Source: Eubacterium sp. (GTDB lineage Bacteria; Bacillota; Clostridia; Oscillospirales; Acutalibacteraceae). From it: a stretch of 5,039 bases of DNA. Made by a program: the position numbers and the translations under genes. Under the pieces are notes generated by a model. It worked only from the letters and a program-made list of their open reading frames with translations. It was not told the origin of the DNA and ran no database searches. Numbering within the stretch: position 1 is the first letter of the stretch; every line of letters begins with the position of its first letter. The DNA lies in the NCBI GenBank assembly GCA_029059925.1, contig JAIDVA010000387.1:1-5039 (forward strand). Direction: 5' to 3'. This document shows, in pieces, positions 1 through 5,039 of the stretch.

Positions 1-14
1 TGAAAAGATAATAT

Positions 15-40
15 AAAAATATACTTTAATTGTAAAGTTT
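15..40 (-). terminator. Weak terminator-like hairpin after the lipid kinase gene
   Basis: Read on the minus strand, the six-base arms ACTTTA and TAAAGT (38-33 and 28-23) pair around a CAAT loop. A short T-run (19-15) follows three bases later. The hairpin starts 7 bases past the lipid kinase stop codon, where a terminator would be expected. The stem has only one G-C pair, so it would be weak, and everything around it is AT-rich, so a chance match is quite possible. Confidence 0.3.
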
Positions 41-45
41 TTAAA

Positions 46-996
46 TTAATTCTTAAAACAGAAAAGCTTAAGAGCCCTCGGTTCAACCTTAAAATTAACC
101 TCACTGTAATCAAAGTTTTCACCATCGCAATTGCCCAGAAGCCTGTTGCCGTCAACAGACCAGATTCGTCCGCTTGTTATATAGCCTGATTCAATCTGCT
201 TAATCTCATCAATTTTACCGGCACTATATTTAGGAATAAGCGGAGGTGCCTGATGCAGTTTAATCGGATGACAAAGTGCAAAATCCAGAAGCCCGTCATC
301 AAGCTTTGAATTCGGAGCGGGACAAAATCCACCGCCGTAATAGCTTGCATTGCATATTGCAAACAAGGTATAATCCAGCGGCTCCTGTTGAATTTTATAT
401 TCATTGCCCTCTTTATCAATGCAGTTCAGATCAACATTAAGCTGATAATTAAGTGAACTGCACATTACAGGTACAATCGCAAGATTATATGCCTGATGCC
501 CTATTGCAGGCACCTTTGCTGCAATTTTTCTGCCAAGAGTCTCTACCTTTGTATCAAGGCCATAGCTCATAACATTGATACACTTTTCACCATTGTAATC
601 AATAAGATCAATTGATTTGACATCATATTTTATATTACCGTTATAAAAACCAAACGCTTTAATAACATTTTCAACATTGATTTTTTTAGTGCCGTAAATT
701 TTCTTGGCAAAATCATTGCCTGTGCCAAGAGGTAAAATAAGCATAGGTGTATCGGTATGGGCAAGTCCGTTTGCAATTTCGTGAACTGTGCCATCACCTC
801 CACAAGAAACAATTACACAATCCTTACCGTATTTCTGAGCATAGTTGTGGGCAATGTTTTTTGCATCGCCTTGGCAATGTGTTTCCTCAATAATCATATC
901 ATCTTCAATAAGACGAAATGTTGATTTAATTCTTGAAAAAAGCTTTTGCTTGTCATCATGTCCCGCAATGGGATTAACCACAAATATGTACTTCAC
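46..996 (-). CDS. Diacylglycerol kinase/YegS-like lipid kinase
   Basis: A soluble lipid kinase of the DAGK catalytic family (DgkB/YegS/BmrU group), 316 aa, close to the usual length of about 300. The N-terminal nucleotide-binding domain shows NPIAG at residues 8-12, the family signature GGDGT at 66-70 followed by HEIANGL, and LPLGTGNDFA at 88-97. The C-terminal beta-rich domain shows GGGFCPAPNSKLDDGLLDF at 221-239 and the late DGE motif at 291-293. Family members phosphorylate diacylglycerol or related lipids with ATP at the inner membrane face; in Gram-positives DgkB recycles diacylglycerol released by lipoteichoic acid synthesis. The exact lipid cannot be told from sequence. There is no signal peptide or membrane segment. 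The start is GTG, chosen because AGAGGAG lies 9 bases upstream. It follows the galactokinase gene on the same strand, but a 579-base structured region separates them, so co-transcription is uncertain. Confidence 0.93.
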   Translation of the reverse strand: MKYIFVVNPIAGHDDKQKLFSRIKSTFRLIEDDMIIEETHCQGDAKNIAHNYAQKYGKDCVIVSCGGDGTVHEIANGLAHTDTPMLILPLGTGNDFAKKIYGTKKINVENVIKAFGFYNGNIKYDVKSIDLIDYNGEKCINVMSYGLDTKVETLGRKIAAKVPAIGHQAYNLAIVPVMCSSLNYQLNVDLNCIDKEGNEYKIQQEPLDYTLFAICNASYYGGGFCPAPNSKLDDGLLDFALCHPIKLHQAPPLIPKYSAGKIDEIKQIESGYITSGRIWSVDGNRLLGNCDGENFDYSEVNFKVEPRALKLFCFKN

Positions 997-1005
997 CTTT
1001 AACTA

Positions 1006-1012
1006 CTCCTCT
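1006..1012 (-). promoter_or_regulatory. Ribosome binding site of the lipid kinase, next to a long stem
   Basis: On the minus strand AGAGGAG ends 9 bases before the GTG start at 996, which supports that start. The closing stem of the structured repeat begins at the very next base (1013). On an mRNA reading through from galK, the Shine-Dalgarno would therefore sit directly at the foot of a stem of about 27 bp. Confidence 0.75.
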
Positions 1013-1287
1013 TAAGCAAGCGAGATAAATCCGAATAAGTTTTTTATGAACGGATTTCCCGCTATGCTTTGTTAAAATACTCGTTAATCCGAAAGGATTA
1101 ACTGCGTTTTGTGCCTTGCCTAACGAAAAATCCGTTTCATAAAAAATCTGCGACCTAAAACGGTCTTGATTTTGAGCGGATTTTTGCTTTGAGAAAGAAG
1201 TTAGGCTGGCGCCTTACAATGACGAAAAGTGAAAATATGCCGAAATCAAGCCGTTTTGGGCTTGTTCGGATTTATCTCACTTGCTTA
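1013..1287 (+). repeat. Structured repeat, copy 1: three-way-junction element
   Basis: A 275-base element of unrecognised family, assigned to the plus strand because the GAAA loop reads that way. Closing stem: 1013-1039 pairs with 1261-1287, 25 of 27 positions matching Watson-Crick (T1036 with G1264 is a wobble, C1021 with A1279 a mismatch). Arm A, 1040-1146 (107 bases): base stem 1040-1057 with 1128-1146, with one extra base; tip hairpin GTTAATCC-GAAA-GGATTAAC at 1083-1102, perfect. Linker: 1147-1153. Arm B, 1154-1260 (107 bases): base stem 1154-1172 with 1243-1260, with bulged T1164 and one wobble; tip hairpin GTTAGGC-TGGC-GCCTTAC at 1200-1217 with one mismatch. The stems tile the element, with no unpaired base between the closing stem and either arm. 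It has no open reading frame. Copy 2 lies head against it in the opposite orientation. It could be a structured RNA or a non-autonomous mobile repeat. Confidence 0.8.
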
Positions 1288-1564
1288 GCCAAACAAAAGT
1301 CGAACCCAATAGCCTAAAACAATCAGTTTTCCGCACCTAACGCCATTTTTTGCCTTGCTATACGCCAGTATACCTGCGTCAAAGAAATGACGCTATTCGC
1401 AAAAAACTGATTGTTTTAGGTGCAGTGCAGTTTAAATCATTCAAATTTTTGGTTAGACAAGGCATAATTTTTATCGCATACTTTCGTATTCGATAAAAAT
1501 TTAACGACGTATAAGCGAAAACTTGTTGATTTAAACCTTATTTTGTTCGACTCTTGTTTGGCTA
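1286..1564 (-). repeat. Structured repeat, copy 2: inverted, diverged copy of the three-way-junction element
   Basis: A 279-base element with the architecture of copy 1, in reverse. Closing stem: 1286-1305 pairs with 1545-1564 at 19 of 20 positions and continues more loosely to 1312/1537. Arm B, 1313-1420 (108 bases): base stem 1313-1330 with 1403-1420, a perfect 18 bp; small hairpins TATAC-GCCA-GTATA (1359-1372) and GCGTCA-AAGAAA-TGACGC (1376-1393). Linker: 1421-1429. Arm A, 1430-1536 (107 bases): base stem 1430-1439 with 1527-1536, perfect, extended by 1442-1449 with 1518-1525; long tip hairpin 1466-1481 with 1486-1501, one mismatch, whose TTTC loop reads GAAA on the minus strand. Shared segments with copy 1 (minus strand here) include TGCCTTGTCTAACCAAAAAT at 1464-1445, 18 of 20 identical to 1112-1131, and ACCTAAAAC at 1421-1413, identical to 1153-1161. 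The element begins 11 bases after the galactokinase stop. Confidence 0.8.
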
Positions 1565-1575
1565 TGTAAAAACAA

Positions 1576-2856
1576 TTAAATTACTCTTGCTCCGCCGACA
1601 GGTCTGATAATCAAAACATGGCAGGAGCCGTCACCGAATACGGCATCCATAGTATTTTTATACTGCTCAAGACTGTCATTAGGAACAAATGCCTGAATTG
1701 TACCGGCAAAGCCACCACCATGAACGCGCCATGCACCCTTGCCCTCAAGCAGCTGCTGGCTGATGCAAAGTGCAAGTGACAGCTTTTGTTCAGTAGGATT
1801 ATTCGGTGTAAATACATTCTGATTATATAAATAGGATGAAAAACCGGACTCCGTAATAATCTGCTTGAAGGAATCAAAATCATTACCTTCAAGTGCTGTA
1901 ATTGCCTGCTCAACCCTTGTATTCTCATTATAGAAATGAGTTGCACGAAGGAGCGCACGGTCATTTACCTTGCCAACAAGCTGAGGAATCGCACCGAAAA
2001 ACTCATCTGAACTTATTTCTCTTAACACGCTTTTGCCCATAGCCTGTGCAACAGACTCCATCTCACCTCTTACAGCGGCATAATCATCTGTAAGGTCGCT
2101 GTGATTGCCGTGCGTATCAACAATGCAAAGACTATAGCCTGATTTTGCAAAATCAAAGTCAACCTTTTTAATAACAGGATTTTCAGTGCTTTCAAAGTCT
2201 ATTGTAACAAATGTACCAACCGATGATGCCATCTGATCAAGAAGACCTGACGGCTTGCCGAAAAATACATTTTCACTGTACTGCGCAGCCTTTGCAATTG
2301 TTACTGCATCAATATTTCCGTCATTATAAAGATGTGAAATAACAGTACCTAAAAGCACCTCAAATGCTGCTGATGATGAAAGACCTGAACCGCCCATAAC
2401 ATCACTTGTTGTGCAGGCATCAAAGCCGCCGATTTCATAGCCATATTCTTTTAGCCCTGCTGCAACACCTTTAATCATTGCCGATGATTTTCCGAAATAA
2501 TCCTCATCAGGTGTAAGATCAGACAAATCAACCTTGTTAGGTAAATGCCCCTCGGATTTTTCATTGATAATATTATCCTCATTTTTTGCTGCAACAGCAA
2601 TAGCATCAAGATTTATTGATGCAGCAAGCACCTTGCCGTTATTATGGTCAGTATGATTGCCGCAGATTTCTGTTCTGCCGGGTGCACTGAGAAGCATTAC
2701 ATCTCTGTCATCACCATAAAGCTCTTCAAACTTCTGAAGTGTTTTTATGTATCGCGGCTTCTGTGCCTCAACAGCCGTATCATTAACATACACTGCTTTA
2801 AGCTCGGCGTCAAATGCACCGCTTTGAATTTTTGCGATAATTTCTGATGGTTTCAT
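1576..2856 (-). CDS. galK: Galactokinase-type GHMP kinase
   Basis: Predicted galactokinase (galactose + ATP to galactose-1-phosphate, first phosphorylation of the Leloir pathway), cytosolic, 426 aa. All three GHMP-kinase motifs are present: the galactose-binding signature GRTEICGNHTDHNNG at 60-74, the phosphate-binding loop VMGGSGLSSSAA at 153-164, and the C-terminal VHGGGFAGTIQAF at 378-390. By family comparison R61, H68 and D70 fall at the sugar/catalytic positions, and D207 in LLDQMAS is the expected catalytic base. Two differences from the textbook enzyme: Asn (N67) replaces the usual Glu before His in G-E-H-T-D, and about 40 extra N-terminal residues precede the core. Similar sequences annotated as galactokinase occur in Clostridia, as far as I recall, but a related sugar substrate cannot be excluded. 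The ATG start has AAGGAG 7 bases upstream. It follows the VTT membrane gene by 18 bases, suggesting one transcript. No galT or galE is in the window. Confidence 0.88.
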   Translation of the reverse strand: MKPSEIIAKIQSGAFDAELKAVYVNDTAVEAQKPRYIKTLQKFEELYGDDRDVMLLSAPGRTEICGNHTDHNNGKVLAASINLDAIAVAAKNEDNIINEKSEGHLPNKVDLSDLTPDEDYFGKSSAMIKGVAAGLKEYGYEIGGFDACTTSDVMGGSGLSSSAAFEVLLGTVISHLYNDGNIDAVTIAKAAQYSENVFFGKPSGLLDQMASSVGTFVTIDFESTENPVIKKVDFDFAKSGYSLCIVDTHGNHSDLTDDYAAVRGEMESVAQAMGKSVLREISSDEFFGAIPQLVGKVNDRALLRATHFYNENTRVEQAITALEGNDFDSFKQIITESGFSSYLYNQNVFTPNNPTEQKLSLALCISQQLLEGKGAWRVHGGGFAGTIQAFVPNDSLEQYKNTMDAVFGDGSCHVLIIRPVGGARVI

Positions 2857-2863
2857 ATTTATT

Positions 2864-2869
2864 CTCCTT
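2864..2869 (-). promoter_or_regulatory. Ribosome binding site of galK
   Basis: On the minus strand AAGGAG ends 7 bases before the ATG at 2856. It lies in the 18-base gap after the stop of the upstream membrane protein gene, so galK can be translated independently on a shared message. Confidence 0.75.
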
Positions 2870-2874
2870 ATATT

Positions 2875-3645
2875 TTATAATACTATTTTATATTTTTCCT
2901 TTTCGGAATAAATCAAAAGCGTCTGATTCATCTGCTTTGATTTTATACCATAGAATATATTGAATGTAAAAACCGAAATACAGGTAAATGCAACAATAAT
3001 CATCAGCAATACAATAAACTGCACTGAAAACGGGTTATAAATTGCCGAACCGATTTTCGTGTAAATAAACAATCTCGGAGCAAATCCAAGAATACTGAGG
3101 CAGGTATAATAAACAAAATCATATTTCATTGAGCCATAATACTTTGATACCATACCAAGCGGGATTGACGGCACAAGACGTGATACAAAAAGCACATACG
3201 GATTACCGTTGCCTTTAAACTGTATCCAATCCCTTACGAAATGCAGCTGCTTTATACCTAAAATCATACCGGTCCAGCCACCTCCGATAAACTGCCCTTC
3301 AACATACTTGACAGTAAAAAAGAATACACAGAATACCAGATTGATAATGACAGCCTGCGTTATCGGGAAAACGATACCCGAAATAACGCACAAAAAGCCC
3401 ATTGGTATCGGAAGCTGGCATTTTGCAATATAAAGTGCAAATATGCAAATAATAATCTCAACATCCGAATCGAGATTGACTATAGCATCATCAATCTGAT
3501 TCAGCCAGTTTATCAGTGTATCAAATCTGATTTCAAGCTTTGAATGATTATACAGCACTATTGAAAGAAAAATCAAAAGTGCTGTCATCACAAGAAGAGT
3601 GACTAAGGATATTAAATTTGTCTGATGGCGTTTTTGCTGTTTCAC
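2875..3645 (-). CDS. TVP38/TMEM64 (VTT/DedA-like) membrane protein
   Basis: Integral membrane protein, 256 aa, of the TVP38/TMEM64 family (VTT, formerly SNARE-associated Golgi domain). A short basic N-terminus (KQQKRH) precedes a hydrophobic segment at about 11-32. Further hydrophobic stretches lie at about 62-80, 82-112, 148-168, 175-198 and 207-233, and the tail after 234 is polar and charged. The family-typical core is visible at 152-171, FVSRLVPSIPLGMVSKYYGS, with Arg, two Pro and a Tyr-x-Gly spaced as in VTT proteins, followed by a Gly/Pro-containing helix (GFAPRLFIYTKIG). VTT/DedA proteins are linked to membrane lipid movement and envelope homeostasis, but the substrate here cannot be inferred. 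The start is GTG, supported by GGAG 8 bases upstream; an ATG at 3653 is out of frame and stops after three codons. galK follows 18 bases downstream. Confidence 0.85.
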   Translation of the reverse strand: MKQQKRHQTNLISLVTLLVMTALLIFLSIVLYNHSKLEIRFDTLINWLNQIDDAIVNLDSDVEIIICIFALYIAKCQLPIPMGFLCVISGIVFPITQAVIINLVFCVFFFTVKYVEGQFIGGGWTGMILGIKQLHFVRDWIQFKGNGNPYVLFVSRLVPSIPLGMVSKYYGSMKYDFVYYTCLSILGFAPRLFIYTKIGSAIYNPFSVQFIVLLMIIVAFTCISVFTFNIFYGIKSKQMNQTLLIYSEKEKYKIVL

Positions 3646-3727
3646 AAGGTCATCTCCAAATAATAATATGTTTAACGATTTACACTTAACAAGGATAAAT
3701 CATTTATACATCCTTGCCTTTCAGCAT
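3646..3727 (-). other. 82-base gap between pheA and the VTT gene
   Basis: This AT-rich spacer is the only sizeable break between the aromatic genes and the VTT-galK pair, so an operon boundary is plausible. It holds a seven-base inverted repeat, CAAGGAT/ATCCTTG (3690-3716), around a 13-base loop, without a T-run. It also holds promoter-like hexamers, TTGTTA (3692-3687) and TATTAT (3668-3663), 18 bases apart. Neither is convincing on its own. Confidence 0.4.
3654..3657 (-). promoter_or_regulatory. Ribosome binding site fixing the GTG start of the VTT protein
   Basis: GGAG on the minus strand lies 8 bases before the GTG at 3645. No in-frame ATG lies nearby, and the ATG overlapping the GGAG (3653-3651) is out of frame, so this site decides for GTG. 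Confidence 0.7.
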
Positions 3728-4867
3728 TTATCTGCTTTCAAAAAAGTTACCTAAAAATTCAAACTCCGGCAACTCATCATATAGAGCACACATCAAATCA
3801 AGAGTTGAATTGTCTCTTACAGAGCCCATAACATCAACATAAAAATGATAGTTGAAATCCTGATTTTCAATCGGTCTTGACTCAAGCTTTGTAAGGCTGA
3901 GACCTGCCATTGAAAATCTGCCAAGCACACGATAAAGAGAACCTGTTGTATGCGGTGCAGAGAAAATCAACGAAATCTTATCTGCATTATCATCAATAAT
4001 CAGCTCTTTTGAAATAACAATAAATCTTGTTCTGTTATTATTATTATTCTGCACATTGCGTTTTAAAATCTTTAATCCGTATTTTTTTGCAGCAAGTTCT
4101 GAACAAATAACAGCAATATCGTTTTTATTGCTTTCTGCAACAAATTTTGCTGCTGCAGCGGTATTTGTGAAGTTAATACCTGTAAAATCAAAATTCTTTA
4201 AAAAGTTATTACACTGTGAAAGTGCCTGAGGATGAGAATAAACATCACTTATATCCTCATATTTTGTTCCCTCTTTTGCACACAGGCAATGCTCTATCTT
4301 TAAATCATATGCACCAACTACATAAAATCTGTACTTCATTATAAGATCATATGATTCATGAACTGAGCCTGCTGTTGAATTTTCAACAGGAATAACACCA
4401 AACTTAGCCTCACCTTTATTTACAGACTCAAACACATCCTCAAACTGCTTATAAAATTTAACAGGAGAATCAGGAAAAAGCTGCTTTGCCGTAACACCGC
4501 TGTAAGCACCATCAACACCCTGACAGGCAACAGGCTCACCATTTGCAGTCAGCTTACCTGTGGTCATTGCATTTGTAATTGTATCTCTAAGCACCTTGCC
4601 GCCGCCTATAATCTTGTGCTGAAGAGCTCTTGAAGCATCCATAGTAGCTGAAAAAACGGTCTTTATTGTATCACCCTGTGCACCGCATTTTTCTGCAACA
4701 TTATCAAGTATCTGCTGTTCTCTCTCAGCATTGAGTACAGGTATACCTCTTTCAACCTTATATTTTGCAACCTGTTCGGATATACTCATTCTCTTCAAAA
4801 GAAGAGGTATCAGCTGCTCATCTATACTATCAATTTCTTTTCTGAGATCTAATAAATCCATTGTCAA
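3728..4867 (-). CDS. pheA: Bifunctional chorismate mutase/prephenate dehydratase (P-protein) with ACT domain
   Basis: Converts chorismate to prephenate and then to phenylpyruvate, the phenylalanine branch; cytosolic, 379 aa, the usual P-protein length. Residues about 5-90 are an AroQ chorismate mutase: LRKEIDSIDEQL, R9, R26, K37, R49, E50 and Q83 match the active-site series by comparison with E. coli, but N46 stands where E. coli has Asp48. Residues about 112-287 are prephenate dehydratase: GVDGAYSGVTA, GVIPVENSTAGSVHESYDL (157-175), SHPQALSQC, and the catalytic TRF at 280-282. Residues about 297-375 are an ACT domain with GSL (309-311) and ESRP (329-332), the phenylalanine-binding motifs, so feedback inhibition by phenylalanine is expected. 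A run of five Asn (274-278) precedes TRF. Two starts are possible: TTG at 4867, 7 bases after AAAGGA, or ATG at 4861, 13 bases after it. It follows aroC by 20 bases, clearly one operon. Confidence 0.95.
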   Translation of the reverse strand: MTMDLLDLRKEIDSIDEQLIPLLLKRMSISEQVAKYKVERGIPVLNAEREQQILDNVAEKCGAQGDTIKTVFSATMDASRALQHKIIGGGKVLRDTITNAMTTGKLTANGEPVACQGVDGAYSGVTAKQLFPDSPVKFYKQFEDVFESVNKGEAKFGVIPVENSTAGSVHESYDLIMKYRFYVVGAYDLKIEHCLCAKEGTKYEDISDVYSHPQALSQCNNFLKNFDFTGINFTNTAAAAKFVAESNKNDIAVICSELAAKKYGLKILKRNVQNNNNNRTRFIVISKELIIDDNADKISLIFSAPHTTGSLYRVLGRFSMAGLSLTKLESRPIENQDFNYHFYVDVMGSVRDNSTLDLMCALYDELPEFEFLGNFFESR

Positions 4868-4874
4868 ATAAAAT

Positions 4875-4880
4875 TCCTTT
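4875..4880 (-). promoter_or_regulatory. Ribosome binding site of pheA
   Basis: AAAGGA on the minus strand lies 7 bases before a TTG codon (4867) and 13 bases before the in-frame ATG (4861). Normal spacing favours TTG; codon preference favours ATG. The proteins would differ by only two residues. Confidence 0.6.
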
Positions 4881-4887
4881 TTCTAAT

Positions 4888-5039
4888 TTACATCATCATA
4901 TCAAGCAAGCCGAAAGCAATTGCCGCTTCAACAACAGGCACTGCACGTCCGACAATACAAGGGTCATGCCTGCCTTGTATCACAAGTGTTTCCTCCTGCA
5001 TAGTCTGCAGATTAACACTCTGCTGAGGCTGTGAAATTG
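4888..5039 (-). CDS. aroC: Chorismate synthase, C-terminal end (5' part outside the window)
   Basis: The last 49 codons and TAA stop of a gene that enters from the right edge of the window. The translation contains SVNLQTMQEE followed by GRHDPCIVGRAVPVVEAA, the conserved C-terminal signature of chorismate synthase, and ends LLDMMM. The usual Pro after GRHDPCIV is Gly here. The enzyme removes phosphate from 5-enolpyruvylshikimate-3-phosphate to give chorismate, using reduced FMN, as the last step of the common shikimate pathway. Its product is the substrate of PheA, encoded 20 bases downstream. The start, the FMN-site residues and the promoter lie outside the window. Confidence 0.93.
   Translation of the reverse strand, partial: ISQPQQSVNLQTMQEETLVIQGRHDPCIVGRAVPVVEAAIAFGLLDMMM

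Larger units (their letters stand above)
997..1575. other. 579-base intergenic region without coding potential
   Basis: This gap between the galactokinase stop and the lipid kinase start has no credible open reading frame on either strand. It is not plain spacer: apart from the lipid kinase ribosome binding site at the left edge and about 11 bases at the right edge, it is made of two inverted structured repeats (1013-1287 and 1286-1564). I found no convincing promoter for the lipid kinase and no intrinsic terminator for galK, since none of the hairpins is followed by a clear T-run on the minus strand. Confidence 0.85.

Noticed and set aside
177..812. Two open frames (177-419 and 630-812) inside the lipid kinase gene
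   Set aside because: They are alternative-frame shadows of a gene with full family motifs.
1013..1564. CRISPR array, tRNA/rRNA or transposase-bearing insertion sequence
   Set aside because: There is no set of evenly spaced direct repeats, no tRNA-sized cloverleaf or CCA end, and no open reading frame for a transposase.
997..1575. T-box or known metabolite riboswitch in the lipid kinase leader
   Set aside because: I see no T-box sequence and no riboswitch core that I recognise. The two-copy inverted arrangement also does not fit a tandem riboswitch, whose copies share one orientation.
1611..1964. Open frame of 117 codons inside galK on the same strand
   Set aside because: It lies wholly within the galactokinase gene in another frame, has a composition unlike a real protein and shows no motif.
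2644..2847. Plus-strand open frame of 67 codons opposite galK
   Set aside because: It is antisense to a clear gene, Cys-rich and without a family signature; I take it as a shadow. The same applies to the plus-strand frame at 3209-3433.
3663..3692. Promoter-like TTGTTA-18-TATTAT upstream of the VTT gene
   Set aside because: The transcript would start at about 3656, inside the GGAG ribosome site, leaving no usable leader. The DNA is AT-rich enough for chance hexamers.
3690..3716. CAAGGAT/ATCCTTG inverted repeat as the terminator of aroC-pheA
   Set aside because: The stem has seven pairs with a 13-base loop, and no T-run follows on the minus strand.

Overview
The window is AT-rich DNA with every recognisable gene on the minus strand. 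Strong GGAG-type ribosome binding sites, GTG starts and the protein types fit a low-GC Firmicute. My best guess is a gut-type Clostridia (Ruminococcus/Oscillospiraceae-like); this is inference from style and not a database match.

In transcription order (right to left), the window opens with the last 49 codons of chorismate synthase (aroC). Twenty bases later comes a complete bifunctional chorismate mutase/prephenate dehydratase with a C-terminal ACT domain (pheA). AroC makes chorismate and PheA carries it through prephenate to phenylpyruvate, the phenylalanine branch. After an 82-base gap follow a polytopic membrane protein of the TVP38/TMEM64 (VTT, DedA-like) family and, 18 bases after its stop, a galactokinase-type GHMP kinase; these two look co-transcribed. 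After a 579-base gap without a gene comes a diacylglycerol kinase/YegS-like lipid kinase, followed by a weak terminator-like hairpin at the window edge.

The most unusual part is that 579-base gap (997-1575). It is almost filled by two abutting elements of 275 and 279 bases in opposite orientation. Each folds on paper into the same three-way junction: a closing stem of about 27 bp, then two arms of about 107 bases each, separated by a 7-9 base linker. The arm tips carry a GAAA tetraloop (arm A) and a TGGC loop (arm B) in both copies. The single-stranded segments are recognisably the same in the two copies, while the stem sequences differ but still pair. This suggests selection on structure. 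I do not recognise the family: it may be a structured RNA, a MITE-like mobile repeat, or both. One copy ends directly at the Shine-Dalgarno of the lipid kinase and the other begins 11 bases after the galactokinase stop, so both are probably transcribed as part of the galK-lipid kinase message.
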